Source: Macrostomum hystrix | Lineage: Eukaryota > Platyhelminthes > Macrostomidae | Reading direction: 5' to 3' | DNA: 64,000 bases | Assembly: GCA_950097015.1 (NCBI GenBank) | Contig: CATNEN010000030.1 | Location: 3,085,001 to 3,149,000 of the forward strand | Shown here: positions 24,493 through 36,300 of the stretch, in pieces | How positions within the stretch are numbered: position 1 is the first letter of the stretch | Layout of the letters: each line of letters opens with the position of its first letter | Position numbers and translations under genes: made by a program | Notes under the pieces: generated by a model | What the model was told of the DNA's origin: nothing | What the model saw: the letters and a program-made list of their open reading frames with translations, nothing else | The model's database searches: none

Positions 24493-24689
24493 GCAGGTCT
24501 CGCAGGCTATTTTGTAATTCTTTTTTTTAGCATTCAAAGCGAAAAGTGATGAAGCAACGAAAGTCCTCCTGAAAAAGGTCACAAAATAAAGTATTTATTT
24601 TTAATTCGGACGGCAATAAAACGCGAGATATAAACAGGCTTTCAAAGCAGAAAACGATTTCTGATTTCAGATGGAAAATATAGACCTTA

Positions 24690-25298
24690 ACTATTGATTG
24701 GGTTAGCAACAGTTGCCATGGAAATAATAGCAGAAACTGAAGGCAGAGGAGCAGCCGCAGCTGGGAAAGCTTCGTCAGTGTCGACTCCGGCCTCGACCAG
24801 GACCGCACCAGCCACGTTGTCAAAGTAGGCGAAAGCGAAGGCGGAGTTATTTAGCCATCGACGCGCCGAGCGGCGGTGCCGCCTCTCCAGGGCCTCCTCC
24901 TGGCGGATTCGCCGCTGCTCGGTCGGCGGCGGCATCGTCGCAGACATAGCCGACGACTGGCGGCTGCCGAGGGAGGCGAACAACCGACCGAGCCGGTCGC
25001 CGCAGGCCTCCGCGGTTCGGCGAATCGCCCGACTAAGGACGTTCAACCCGCCGATGCCGCCCGCGCCTCGAGCTACGCCGATTGTCGAAGCCTCATAGCA
25101 GGCTGCATTTTCGGCATCTCTGCCAACACCGGCATCGTCAGTTGACAGCGCCGTGCCCACTTCCAGAGCACCGTCGTCGTCACTGGTAAATACAAGGCGC
25201 CGCGACGATTGATGCCGCCGCCGTCGCCGTCGACGGGGCTGCTGATTGGTCTTGTCGGCTTCGCCGCTGCCACTATTCTGTTCATCGCAGCTGTTCAT
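24690..25298 (-). CDS. Hypothetical protein, 203 aa, GC-rich single-exon ORF
   Basis: ATG at 25298, stop at 24690, with a poly(A) signal AATAAA on the minus strand about 90 bases downstream (24593-24600). Its GC content is far above the flanking DNA and matches the recognised exons here, which supports coding. The N-terminus is hydrophilic with an Arg run (QPRRRRRRRHQ, about residues 21-31, a possible nuclear signal). The middle is Ala/Gly-rich with RAIRRTAEACGDRLGRLFASL, which could be helical. A basic stretch RQEEALERRHRRSARRW (about 131-147) precedes a more hydrophobic C-terminus. No signal peptide, membrane segment or known domain is seen. It might be the last exon of a larger gene, since an acceptor-like AG lies a few bases before the ATG. 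Function unknown. Confidence 0.55.
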
Positions 25299-28200
25299 TA
25301 GTTACTGCTGTATAGGCTGTGTCTGAGTGAGGTAAGTTAGGAGGAGTTCAAGGCAATGCATCGCAAAAAAGGTACGGAGTGGTCCGTTCCTAGCACAATG
25401 GTGTAGACTATTATGTTCGAATTCCAGCGTTGAACTACGCTCGTACCACTATTTACTAGTACAAAATAACTGTTAGACAGCTGACAAAATAACTGTTAGA
25501 CAGCTGAAACATAACTCCCAGGAGATAGCAGTCTTACAGTAGACAATTCAACAGTTCAGTGATACCTGCAAGTAGGCGCTTTGTGACGTGTAGTTCTACT
25601 AATAGTAGTGTTGTTACAACCACGTATATTTTTATCTTCTGCCATTCCAATAGAAGATATCTCTCCGTTAGCCCACACGGGAGAAAGTGAAGAATTGGAA
25701 ATAGACGACAGGCAGACAGGAATGAGAACACTGCCGTCGGAGCCGCTCGCATCTGTGGCAGTTCTCAGACTTGAAAAAAATCACCACATTGGCTCATCTG
25801 CATAAGGAGCAGCAAAAGCAGCAGTGCACGTTTGGAAAGAATAATGGATCCGATGGAACAATGGGAGCCAGCGGACAATGCTAGATGCAGATGTAGTCAA
25901 ACAAAAAAACGACTGAGAAAATGAAAGGCAGAAAATGGATGAAACGCTATGCTTTATATAGCAGTGTTTTGAAGCGGTTACGAGTAAAAACGAGCTAGCT
26001 GTAATCACTCATGCTCTTTGTCCTGATTATTGTAAATTAATATTATGTTTCAGTCAGCGCATTATAATGAAGACATACAAATAAACAGATCTGCTCAGCC
26101 CGTGGACTGGGGAGGCCGCCACGCAAACCTAAATTTCTAGCTCAGCATAATTTCCATAAAATTTCCCATCGAAATATGGTATGTATTCCCTAATTTGTCC
26201 GCCAACTTTTATTGCAATTTTCTTCCTGTGTTTCAAACTCTAGCTTTGTCTCGCTCTCTCTTTCTCTCTCGGACTAAGCTAACAGTCTATGGTAAAACGT
26301 TGACCCGTTTATACGCCCCGGCTATATATATAATATAAATAGTGGTATAATTTGGGAGATACAGAAAAAAGAAAGCCGTGGGTATATGAAATCCCCCCAG
26401 TGGTCTTTGTACTGTAAAGACATTGTGCGGGCAAACGGGGAATACATTTAGCATTTTGCAGCCTAGTTGATTCTCCGAGCACTCAATTTAATCATGCATT
26501 GGTGCTGCCATGCAACAGCACTCGCTCTGCGAGCTTTGTGAAATTAAAATATTGAATAAAGGAACAAAATTATTAAATGCGATTGTACTGTATATTAGCA
26601 TAGTATATTCGTATACTAGTATCTCGTGGTGTACTAAATAGTCTCTGGTCATGACCAATAAATGGTTTATTTAGCAGCAATTTCAGTTTGTCACGTCCAA
26701 GGTCAAGCCACAGTCCACACTGTAGGAATAAATCCATTGTTTGAGAATCATATTAGCTTGAGAGTACTTTTATTTCTTCAAGCTGGAACTGCTATGCAAA
26801 CAAGTGCCTGGCTACGGTAAGACTGTCAACTAAATATCCCATAGGAATATTATCGAAACACTGTCAGGCGTACATTGCTTTGTGTATTACTGTTTACACA
26901 CAATGCTCAGGTGACTGAAACAGCTGGTTACAAGGCTTGACAAGCTGAGCTATGTAAAATTTTATAGCCAAAAAACGAAAACGTTACATGTGTTTGCCAG
27001 ATACACAGATGGCGGAGACGTGACCTATAGACCACTTGTTAGCTTGACCTAAACCTAGGGCTGAGAAAACATGAGCTGTGTTTCCAGCTGTGTTTCCAGC
27101 TGTGTTTCCAGCTGTGTTTCCAGCTGTGTTACAGTCGTGTCTTACGAGTTTATTTTGAAAGCTTATTTAACAGAAATATTGCGAATTGTCTAACAGTCGT
27201 GTTGTAAGCTGTCTGTAGTTTTTGACTGTAGTTTAATGTAGTACAGACAATGAATTGACTGTAGTTTTTTTACCAGCTTTCTAACACTAATAAATATGGA
27301 AAAGCATATTAAAACGAATTGATCTACACCCAGTGAGTTTTGACATACGCATGCCAGTAAGTGCTCAATGATAAACCATTACCAAGAGTACAATGCTGCA
27401 GACAAACAGTATTTTATATCGCCTCAAATATTTATAGAAATAGGCATGTAAAATACTGGGCCTGCGGTCGACTGTGTGACAGCCGAGGGTGACAATTGCT
27501 CTTTTTTGCCTTTGCTCTCGTCACACAACTGAAAACAGGGCTGTGACCAGCCAAGCCGTGAGTTCAACGCCACCCCAACTAATCAAAGTCGTAGAGAGGT
27601 TTGGTCAATTCATTTCCTAGTCAACTTCCCTTCAATCCCTCATTCTAGCTCAGTCTAGAGCCCAGCCTAATTCTCACTAGGCCCGCATGCTCACCTCATT
27701 GAATTATTCATTTCGCGGTCTGAAGGCCCACTAAAAAAAACGTTTGGGAAAAATGGTCCTTAATTGCTGCTGCTGCTGCCGCTGCCAGGGTCCCCAGCCA
27801 GCCAGTCAGATAGCATTTACCCTAGAACTCTGTATTGCGGTGCTCTGCAGTCCTTGAATAATTAGTGCCAAATCAAAATATGGTGGGTACTGGGCCAGTG
27901 ACTCTGGCTAAGGGCCCCAGGGTGGGTTGGTAAAATGGCCCAGCCTCTTCAGATATCATTACAAGACAGCACCCATTAATTGCATTTTAATGCCTATTTA
28001 AATATCATAAGGTGGAACACTCTTTCACCATAGAGCACTTGGATCCATAGATCCAAATTTGTACTTAGTAGAATATTTATATTATTATATCAATCAGTAA
28101 ATAATTTTTTCCAAGATTGTTTAAACTAAATACACAACCATCTCTATAATCAATAACAATTTACACTAACTTAACCATCATGCATTGACTAATAGCTTAC

Positions 28201-30076
28201 TTTCTCAGTTCTGAGCATATATTGCAATAAAAAACACTTTTAAAACAGGCACCTGATAGAGGTTAAGAAAACTATACCTGAATTTCATAAATTAAACTAG
28301 GACCTTTTTAATAAAGTTTTCTTTATTTTCCCTAACAACACATACCAATACAGTTCCCTAAGACAGTTGGCTGCATTTGAAGTGTGTATAAAATGTTTTA
28401 TTATTCAATTCTGAAATAATTTACATCTACTATGTATTTTGAAGTGCATTTATACAATATACTTCCTATTTTGCTTTCTAACTAAGCTTTCTTATTATAG
28501 TTTCAAATGGCTATTTCTACTTTCTTTCTAAAAAACTGTATGAAGAAAGACAATAATAAAATGTCTATTTATAAAGCTTTGAATTACTTTGAAGTCATTC
28601 AAAGATTTCAAAGATTTCAAAAACTCATAATTTGCTACAGTGTGGTAAATAGCAAACATTTTTGGAATATATTATAGAACTAATCGATATAGTTATATCT
28701 TGTGGAGCACATCAAGCGAGTTTTGTTTACTTGTTTGTATGAAAAGTCTTTCACTTTTAACTTCTTTTCAGCTCCTAATACTTATATCCACTAAAAAACC
28801 ACAATCGGTAAAAGTATATTCTGGGTGGCATGAATAAAATAATTGACTTACAATTATGTCAAGGAAGACGCTCTATCACGATCGTATCAGCAGTCTTTCA
28901 GTCTGTATTTGGAATTCGATCGTTCTTTGTTCTGACTTGAACATATATAATTATTATATTAGATATTTGTACACATTTTCTGCATTACTCATTCATTCCA
29001 AATGAGTTACTAATTATTCTCTGTTGCGCTATGAAAACTCGATAGGTTCGTAGAAAGAGTATACATTAATATCGCGCAGATCAGCCGATTAAACAAAGCA
29101 AAAAGCTGTGAAACAAACAATTGCCTCTATGCCCGAAGTATTTGTGCTTTATTTGGCTTTTGCGTTGAAAAATGCTTTGGAATTAATTAATTATAACTTA
29201 GAAGCTCCATTCACAAATTTGTCACCTTCACATTACGAAAGCTCGCATTGTCTAGCTCTGGCCGTTGCAGTTGACGAACACTGCACGTTGCTGCCGGTCA
29301 ATACTCGATAGTATCCTATTTTAGCGGGACGGGGTGTCATCAGTGCCTTAAGGCCTTTTTGCTTCCTCTCTAGACAGCTTTTTAAATTAAGGATCATTTG
29401 TCATTCTTACATATGCTGTCAATCAATCTACACAATACTCAATAAGTTTCTAGTAGATCATTCCTGATAAAGCCATTCATTTATCGTATAGGAGTGCCCC
29501 TCGTAACCCGAAAAGCCACTCCTAACTGTAACGTAAACGAAAGGTCTATAAATTAGATTGATAAAAATAATAAATAGCACGTTAAAATGAAGCTTCATTC
29601 CTCATAACAAACGCATGCAATGTCGTCTTGAAATTCATTGATATTTTTTTATTGTTTACTTTAACGTTTGCTATTCGAAACAGTATATTGTTTTCGTCTT
29701 CGATTAGTTTAGAGTTTAAAGTACAACTAATATAGAGACTCATTTATTTTATTGACAATGTTTAAATACTTTTTGAAGTAAAGTGTAGAAATATTACACG
29801 TATAGCAATAGCAAGACTAAAATACTTATTTTAAGTACACTATGCTCTGTAAAAATCTATATGAAACGAAATCGGAAACTTACTTTATCCTACTTTTGTA
29901 TAAAATTTGAATGCGTTCAAAAATTATCTCCTGCTGGGGAGTAAAATACAGCCGCATTATTGGCTGTCAGAACGTACTAGCTGTATACCAACGTTACTGG
30001 TACAAAGTGCATGTACTGTTAAACGAGATACGTGTACAACACTATCTGCTAAGGTGATGCGAATCCCGTTTTAAAT
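25299..30076. other. Gene-free stretch with small repeats
   Basis: Nearly 4.8 kb of AT-rich DNA. Contents seen: a SINE body remnant at about 26090-26150, a short 12-bp repeat (agctgtgtttcc, about 27072-27125), and a CTG-rich patch near 27765. A 67-codon plus-strand ORF at 29108-29311 has no recognisable pattern and is not called. Confidence 0.5.
26090..26150 (-). mobile_element. SINE family 1 body fragment
   Basis: The stretch around ctgctcagcccgtggactgg followed by gccgccacgcaaacc matches the central segment of the family 1 SINE. Head and tail are absent. Confidence 0.45.
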
Positions 30077-31633
30077 TCAAGTCATAGACTTCGTCACCCA
30101 TCGCCTAATCGGAATGTGAGTATACTGATGCTCCTCGTTCCACGCTTCATCATTCTTATAGATTTTGCAGAGCAGCGAGATGAACAATGCGTTGAGCAGG
30201 ACTGATATGGCTAGAAAAACGCCGAATAGAATGGCCACAATGTTTGGCGCAAAGCTTGGACCTTTAACGTGTACAACGTGTAGCTTGACAGACTTAACAA
30301 CTACTTTACCTGTTGGCAAGTGCACGGAGCACGACACACTGTAGTCGCCTAGCAACGCATCGGATGCGACTTCTAGAAGGCCGAGCCTGTCCACCAGATG
30401 TTCGCGCGAAGCTTGAGGCACGCTCCAGTTGGTGAAAGGAGCTGGATTGCTGGCCCCATGGCAGGTCAGGTACTGGCCACGAGACAGTGTAGCTTCCAGT
30501 AGACTGCCTGCGGTATCTAAGATCGTTAGGGTTAAAGATTAAGCAGGATCAAGAACCTCCAATAGTCGTCTAAAAATGCTTTGAACAAATTAATAATAAA
30601 AAGAATAATCTACTACACCTGCCCCGATTGCGCGGCGCATCTGAGGGCTGCGTACAGCTTCTCATTGCACGGACTGGGGAGATACCCATTCAACAGCTGG
30701 GTGAACTAAAGCAACGCATTGTTAAATGTCTTGCTAAAGGACACAAATTGTTCAAATGGAGTCGGGAATCGAACCCCCGACCTTCAAGACGTGAGTCAGA
30801 CCCCCTTACGCAGCGGGCTCGAGATCGGCCTGTACTGTTTGAATTCAACGCGAGCCCAATAAAAGTACAAACTCACCAGCCAGCGACTCCCCGATGATGA
30901 CGTCTTCGCTGATGTAGCGCACGCTGATTCTGACGCTGTCCTGCTGTGAGCCGAAGACATTGCGGGACACGCACGTGACCAAAGCACCATCCAGCACCGG
31001 ATCCGCAGTCAGCTCATAGGTGTATACCAGCGTCTGGTCCTCGTCTTTCGAAGTCACGTGACCGAGTATTGAGATGCCGGAGACGTACACAACGAGCTCA
31101 ACGCTGGGATTTGCGGTCCGACCTGTGCAGCGGATCACGAATGGCTCCTTATCTGCCAGCCAGTCAGTCTGACGGCCCCGGCTGAGCAGCTGCACCGTCG
31201 GTGGCTCTGGCGGCAGGCCGACGATAAGCTGGCGCTCCCCGGCTACGGCTGTTGCGTTGCCCCGGAAGAAGCGAGCTCGGCAGGACAGCACGCCGGAGTC
31301 TGCTGGCCGGGCCATCAGCCGGATTGTAGCGAAATGTGGCGACAGGCTGGTCACAATGTCCGGCCGGCCGGACCAGCTATTCAGCAGTTCACGACGCTCT
31401 CCTGCCATAGAAGATTCGTCTCTAAACAATATGGCCATCGGCCGGCCGTTCAAACCGATTGTGACCTCGGCCAAGATCTCTGACTGCGGGCCGTGGCACA
31501 TGACGGTGAGGCGCGAATTCTCCATTACTGGCCCAGCTGGCATTGTTTCGAGTTGGACTCCGAGCCAGTTGGCATCGACTGTAACAGTCAGCAGCAGCAG
31601 CAGCAGTGGCAGCAGGCGCAGATTCTGCTGCAT
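30077..31633 (-). CDS. Type I membrane protein with three Ig domains, 395 aa, two exons
   Basis: Exons 31633-30877 and 30507-30077 join in phase 1 (donor gtgagt, acceptor ccgcag) to give 395 codons. Residues 1-21 form a signal peptide with a seven-Leu core. Three Ig-like domains follow, each with its cysteine pair: C46-C118, C169-C221 and C268-C312 (the last with the Trp of NWSV and GDYSVSC). Sequons NAT and NWS suggest N-glycosylation. A transmembrane helix spans about 341-366, followed by a 29-residue tail with YTHIPIRRW. This is the layout of cell-adhesion or recognition receptors; I cannot name an orthologue. The intron 30508-30876 carries a SINE. The start is the first ATG and gives a textbook signal peptide. 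Likely surface-exposed; ligand unknown. Confidence 0.88.
30600..30812 (-). mobile_element. SINE family 1, copy D, inside the Ig-protein intron
   Basis: Same orientation as the host gene. The tRNA B box (GGTTCGATTCCC on the minus strand), tgtcctttagcaagacattt and the gctgtacgcagccctcagatg-type segment are present; the gctgtgctgtcggctgc block is deleted. It makes up most of the 369-bp intron. Confidence 0.85.
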
Positions 31634-31639
31634 TTTTGC

Positions 31640-32440
31640 TGGTCAAGCTTCTCTTAGTTTTCTTTATTCATCAGAAACGCAGTTTTATTAAGAATAGCCC
31701 TGGCGGGCAGGCTAGATTTAACAGATTAGTTCGTCCCAGAGAGCCAATTGGGCTCGGTGCGTGTATTTTTGAAGGGTGGGGTCTGGCCGGTGCGGCCAAG
31801 TCACTGTGTACATCAATGTACATCTTGTCAATTAGGTTCTGTGTATACCCTGGTCTAGATGGTATGCACGAGAGAAGGCTGAAAAAGTTTGAAATGTATG
31901 CTTGAACAGCGTACTGACATTTCTGTGCCAATGTATGCCTTCTCATATATGTATTTATTGATGAAGTACACAATAATTTGTATCATACATCAGATAAATT
32001 TATTGACAAATAAACACTCACACAATACTCTTCCCACTAAGGAGCGGGTAATAACTCTATGAAAGCTGAAGCAAATAAAAGTGCAAAGCCATTGTGCAAC
32101 ATGTTTAAATAAAATTACAACTGACTGCAATGATGTAATCAAAGCTTTACCAAAGCATCATGATTAAATACGACAATTATTCATAATAAAATAACATTTA
32201 AAGTCTTTTATATAGTACTTAGCAAGCCCTAGTCAGTAGTCTCGTAAGTAAATCGTCATAACATATGATTAATACAGTCCGTTGTCTTTAAATGCAGCTA
32301 AGTGATGTGACAGACGGTAGTAAGTTAGCCCTAAACTACGAGCGTAATTTTTTGGGCAAGAATTAAGTTATTAGTTGCGAATATTAACAGAAAGTCAAAC
32401 CACTCACTGACGGCCCAACCGCTGAGGTTTTAAGAAATGT
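31640..32440. other. Intergenic spacer, no feature recognised
   Basis: Region upstream of the Ig-protein gene. Any promoter would lie here, but I see no clear TATA box or other element. Confidence 0.45.
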
Positions 32441-32444
32441 GTAT

Positions 32445-33062
32445 TACAGGGGAGACAGGGGAGAGATGAGACAGGGGAGAGATGAGACAGGGGAGAGATG
32501 AGACAGGGGAGAGATGAGACACGGGAGAGATTAGACAGGGGAGAGATGAGACACGGGAGAGATGAGACAGGGGAGAGATGAGACAGGGGAGAGATGAGAC
32601 ACGGGAGAGATGAGACAGGGGAGAGATGAGACACGGGAGAGATTAGACAGGGGAGAGATGAGACACGGTAGAGATTAGACAGGGGGAGAGATGAGACACG
32701 GGAGAGATTAGACAGGGGAGAGATGAGACACGGGAGAGTTGAGACTGGGGAGAGATGAGACAGGGGAGAGATGAGACAGGGGAGAGATGAGACACAGGAA
32801 ATATGATATAGTGGAGAGAGATGAGACATGGAAGAGATGCGAGATTAGACAGGCGACAGATGAGAAAGATTAGACAGGGAAGAGATGAGACAGGGGAGAG
32901 ATGAGACACGGGAGAGATGAGACAGGGAAGAGATGAGAGAGATTAGACAGGGAAGAGATGAGACGGGTGAGATGAGACTCGGCAGAGATGAGACGGGGGA
33001 GAGATGAGACAGGGGAGGGAGGAGACAGTAGAGAGATGAGGCACGGCAGAGATGAGACAGAC
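32445..33062. repeat. 16-bp purine-rich minisatellite
   Basis: Copies of agacaggggagagatg with agacacggg variants, degrading to the right. All purine except C and T at fixed positions. Lies between the Ig-protein gene and the end of the SCHIP1-like gene. Confidence 0.92.
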
Positions 33063-33300
33063 ATTAGCCAGGGTGAGATAGGGTGGATGGGGCCAGCCTC
33101 GAAGTAGCTTCAAAGGCCCCACCTGGCCTACGGGCCGAAAAATCGCACAGAAAGCTTTCGGAAAGACATTGCACTATTTTGCCCTCCGATGTTTTTTTGA
33201 ATTGCCACAGAGCTATGCTTTAGGCTCGAGTGCGAGATGCAGTACAATAATGACGAGTCTGAAAGATCAGGAAATCACAGGCAGGTGATTAAATCACCTC

Positions 33301-36300
33301 TCAGGTGCCAGTGAACAGCGACACGAGCTTATTAGGCCGCAGCCTGGCTGTTAGCTGCGACATTCGGCGCCGCACCGGAGCTGTTGAACTGCCCGACGAT
33401 GCGGACGATGCTGATGACGCAGACGACGACGATGTAGAAGCATTGACGTCACTGGAGCCAGCGTTGACAGTGTTCGCATTCGCGGCAACTGTGTCAGCTT
33501 CGTGGGCCCTTCTGGTCAGGTCCTCGATCTCAACGAGCATGGCGTCCTGCTCCATGTGCAGGTCGTCTCGCTCCATCAGGCAGCGGACCAGCTCGTTGTT
33601 GTGGTCTGAGGGTGGCCACAGGGGTCGGCGGTGTGGGATGGCTGGGTGGGTTGTTGTGGGGGGTGGTGTGTGGGGTGGTGTGTGGGGTGGTCTTCACCTT
33701 CAATCCTGGCCAGCAGGCTGTTGTGCGCCAGCTGCAGGGCTCCCAGGCTCATCCTGTTGAGGCAGGAGGCGCCCAGCCGTCGCGACGGAGCCACGCCGAG
33801 CAGCTGGGCCAGGGCGTCGCGGCAGCGCCTGTCTCTGTCGTGGCGCTCCAACTCCAGCTGCATGCGCGCCATCGGCTCCGCCTGCGCCAGCGCCACGCGG
33901 GCCTCGGCCTGCAGCTGGACCTGCCGACGCATCAGGCTGCACCCGTTGACGTCCTCGACGATGGCTGCAGCGGAGGCACCGACGGCGACTTCGCCGTTGA
34001 CGGAGTCGAGATTGTCGCAGGACGCTAGGCCGAGACTGGCCAGGAGCTCCGGCTCCAGCGGCCGACGACTCGGACGGACGACAACCTCCGGCTGCGGCTT
34101 CGAAGGCGGTGGAGACGGCGCCGGCGAGTTCTCTGAGTCGGGTCTCGACTATAATAATAATAGTAATAATAACAATAATTGACTACACCTGCCCCGATTG
34201 GGCCAGATGTGCAGCTGACAGCACAGCCACAGCTATTCCGCGGTGCATCTGAAGGCTGCCTGTGTACAGCTGTTCAGTCCATGGACTGGGTGGACGCCAC
34301 ACCCACCTTCAATTACCCCAGCTAATGCTGGTACCCTTTTAACATCTGAGTGAACTGAAGCAATGCAAAGTTAAGTGTCTTGCTACCGGCCGCAAATTGT
34401 TTTAGTGAAGTCTGGAATCGAATCCACGACCTTCGGGAAATAATTTTTCTTTAGCTACAAAGGAGAGGGTCAAGTAGCGAGTCAGGTGGGTTTTCGGAAA
34501 TTATCGACGCGTGGCAAAAAAGAGAGACTGAAGAAGGACTTGCATGGGGAGGTCGAGGAGAAAATTTGGCAATCCAGCTAAGGAGGAAGGAACCCAGACG
34601 TCACTGACTGCTGTATCGCCTCAAAAAGAAATGTGCAACTTTCAAGTTTAAGCTGCCCTCCCACCCCCATCGCGTGCTGGCGAGGACTTTGAGATGAAGA
34701 GAATGAATCTGGGTGAGGCGGGGGAGTAGGGAAGGAGTAAGTGGGATTCCCATCAAATAGTCACTCTGACTTTGAGAGTGTGCGCGTGTGATAGGGAAAG
34801 CGAGCGGGTCAAAAACCTGATCCCACTGTCAGTCTTGTCTCACGGTCACTGAGGAACTGCGCTCGCATTGATCGATGAGGCTTGAAGCAGCTGTGCAGCT
34901 AGTTAGATGTCTGTAGACAGTCCGCGGACTGGGGTGTAAGCCACACGAACCAAAATTTCTACCCTAGCGCTGATGCTGGCACCCATTTTACAGCTGGGTG
35001 AACGCAGTAACTTATACGCAGAAACTCAAAACTTACTAACCTCTTCGGATGTTGAGCCGGTGGTTGCTATGGCAACGGTTGCTACGGCAGCTACGGAAGC
35101 ATCGTCTTCGTCGCTAGAGGCCGGATCGCTGATGAAACAGAGCTGCATCGGGCGGGTCAGCTGATGGGGAAAAGCTCTCTTTGTTTTTAATCAAATTGAG
35201 GGCTTCGGAGACGGGGAATTATTTTCTATTTTCGGGATTTCGACTTGTCTGCGAGTCCCGTTGAAAGTTCAAGGCGGAGAAGCACTTCCTATTAATTAGC
35301 CGGGTTGTTAAATAGCGTAATTAAATAGACTTATAGCTTGTAGGAGACAGCGGATATACAGATAGGAGATGATAGAAAAGGAATTAGTAAAATGGGTTGG
35401 TCGGTAAGTCGGTACAATTCGAGAGTGTTCTCAAGCATTCTACTCACTTCATTAACCGCACTAGGCACAAAATTCTTCGGCGGTCTTCGGAATCTTTGCC
35501 ACTGCAGCTGCCGCCCAGTCGGCCCGTTCCAGTCGTCGGGCGCTTCTGCTACTTCTTCCTCATCTTCGGAAGCTGCATCGTTGCGGAAGCACAGTTCCAT
35601 TGCAGGCAGGCAGCAGTCGCCGACGCCGCTGCCGCCGCCGCAGCCACCCCAACCCGGGGGCGCGCTGGTGAAAGATTCTCCGTCACAGCCGGACTCCAGA
35701 CCCAGCTGATTTTCGTCCTCCAAGTAGCAACTGCTCAAAGCTCTGAGCACTCGCTCTCGCTCAGTCTGTTCGAAGCGGTGAGTCCGGTTCTGCCGCCTCT
35801 GCTGCTGGCAATGATGACGGAGAGGAGGCTGCTGTTAAGGCGGGAACTATTTTTTTTCTCGACATCAGCCAGATCCCAGTCTCACCTGGGGATCAGCATG
35901 GGGGAGCCCTATTCATTTTCCTCCTTCGATTCCGCCAGGCCGGCCCTCTAATTGCCAGCCTCCGCGCCTCATCCTATCCCGTCCGTTGCTTCCCCTTTTC
36001 TCCTCTTCCTCATTCCCGCCCACTTCTCACCGCCTCACCAGGCGGGTATCGAATCCCCACGCGGCTGTGTAGGCAGTTACGACTCGACTCGCCGAGATAA
36101 TGACGGTTCTGTCTGACTCGCGAACCCCTCAACGGCCACACATCCGAACTGCACGGCCACCCAACCCCAATGCGACCCAGATTCTTCCTTGGCCACAGAC
36201 AGACAATCATGAACACACGAAACGACATTTTCGCTCGCCTTTTTAGACAGGCTAAGCCAAAATGTAGTAGCGACTGGAAAAAAAATAACACTAGGCGGTC

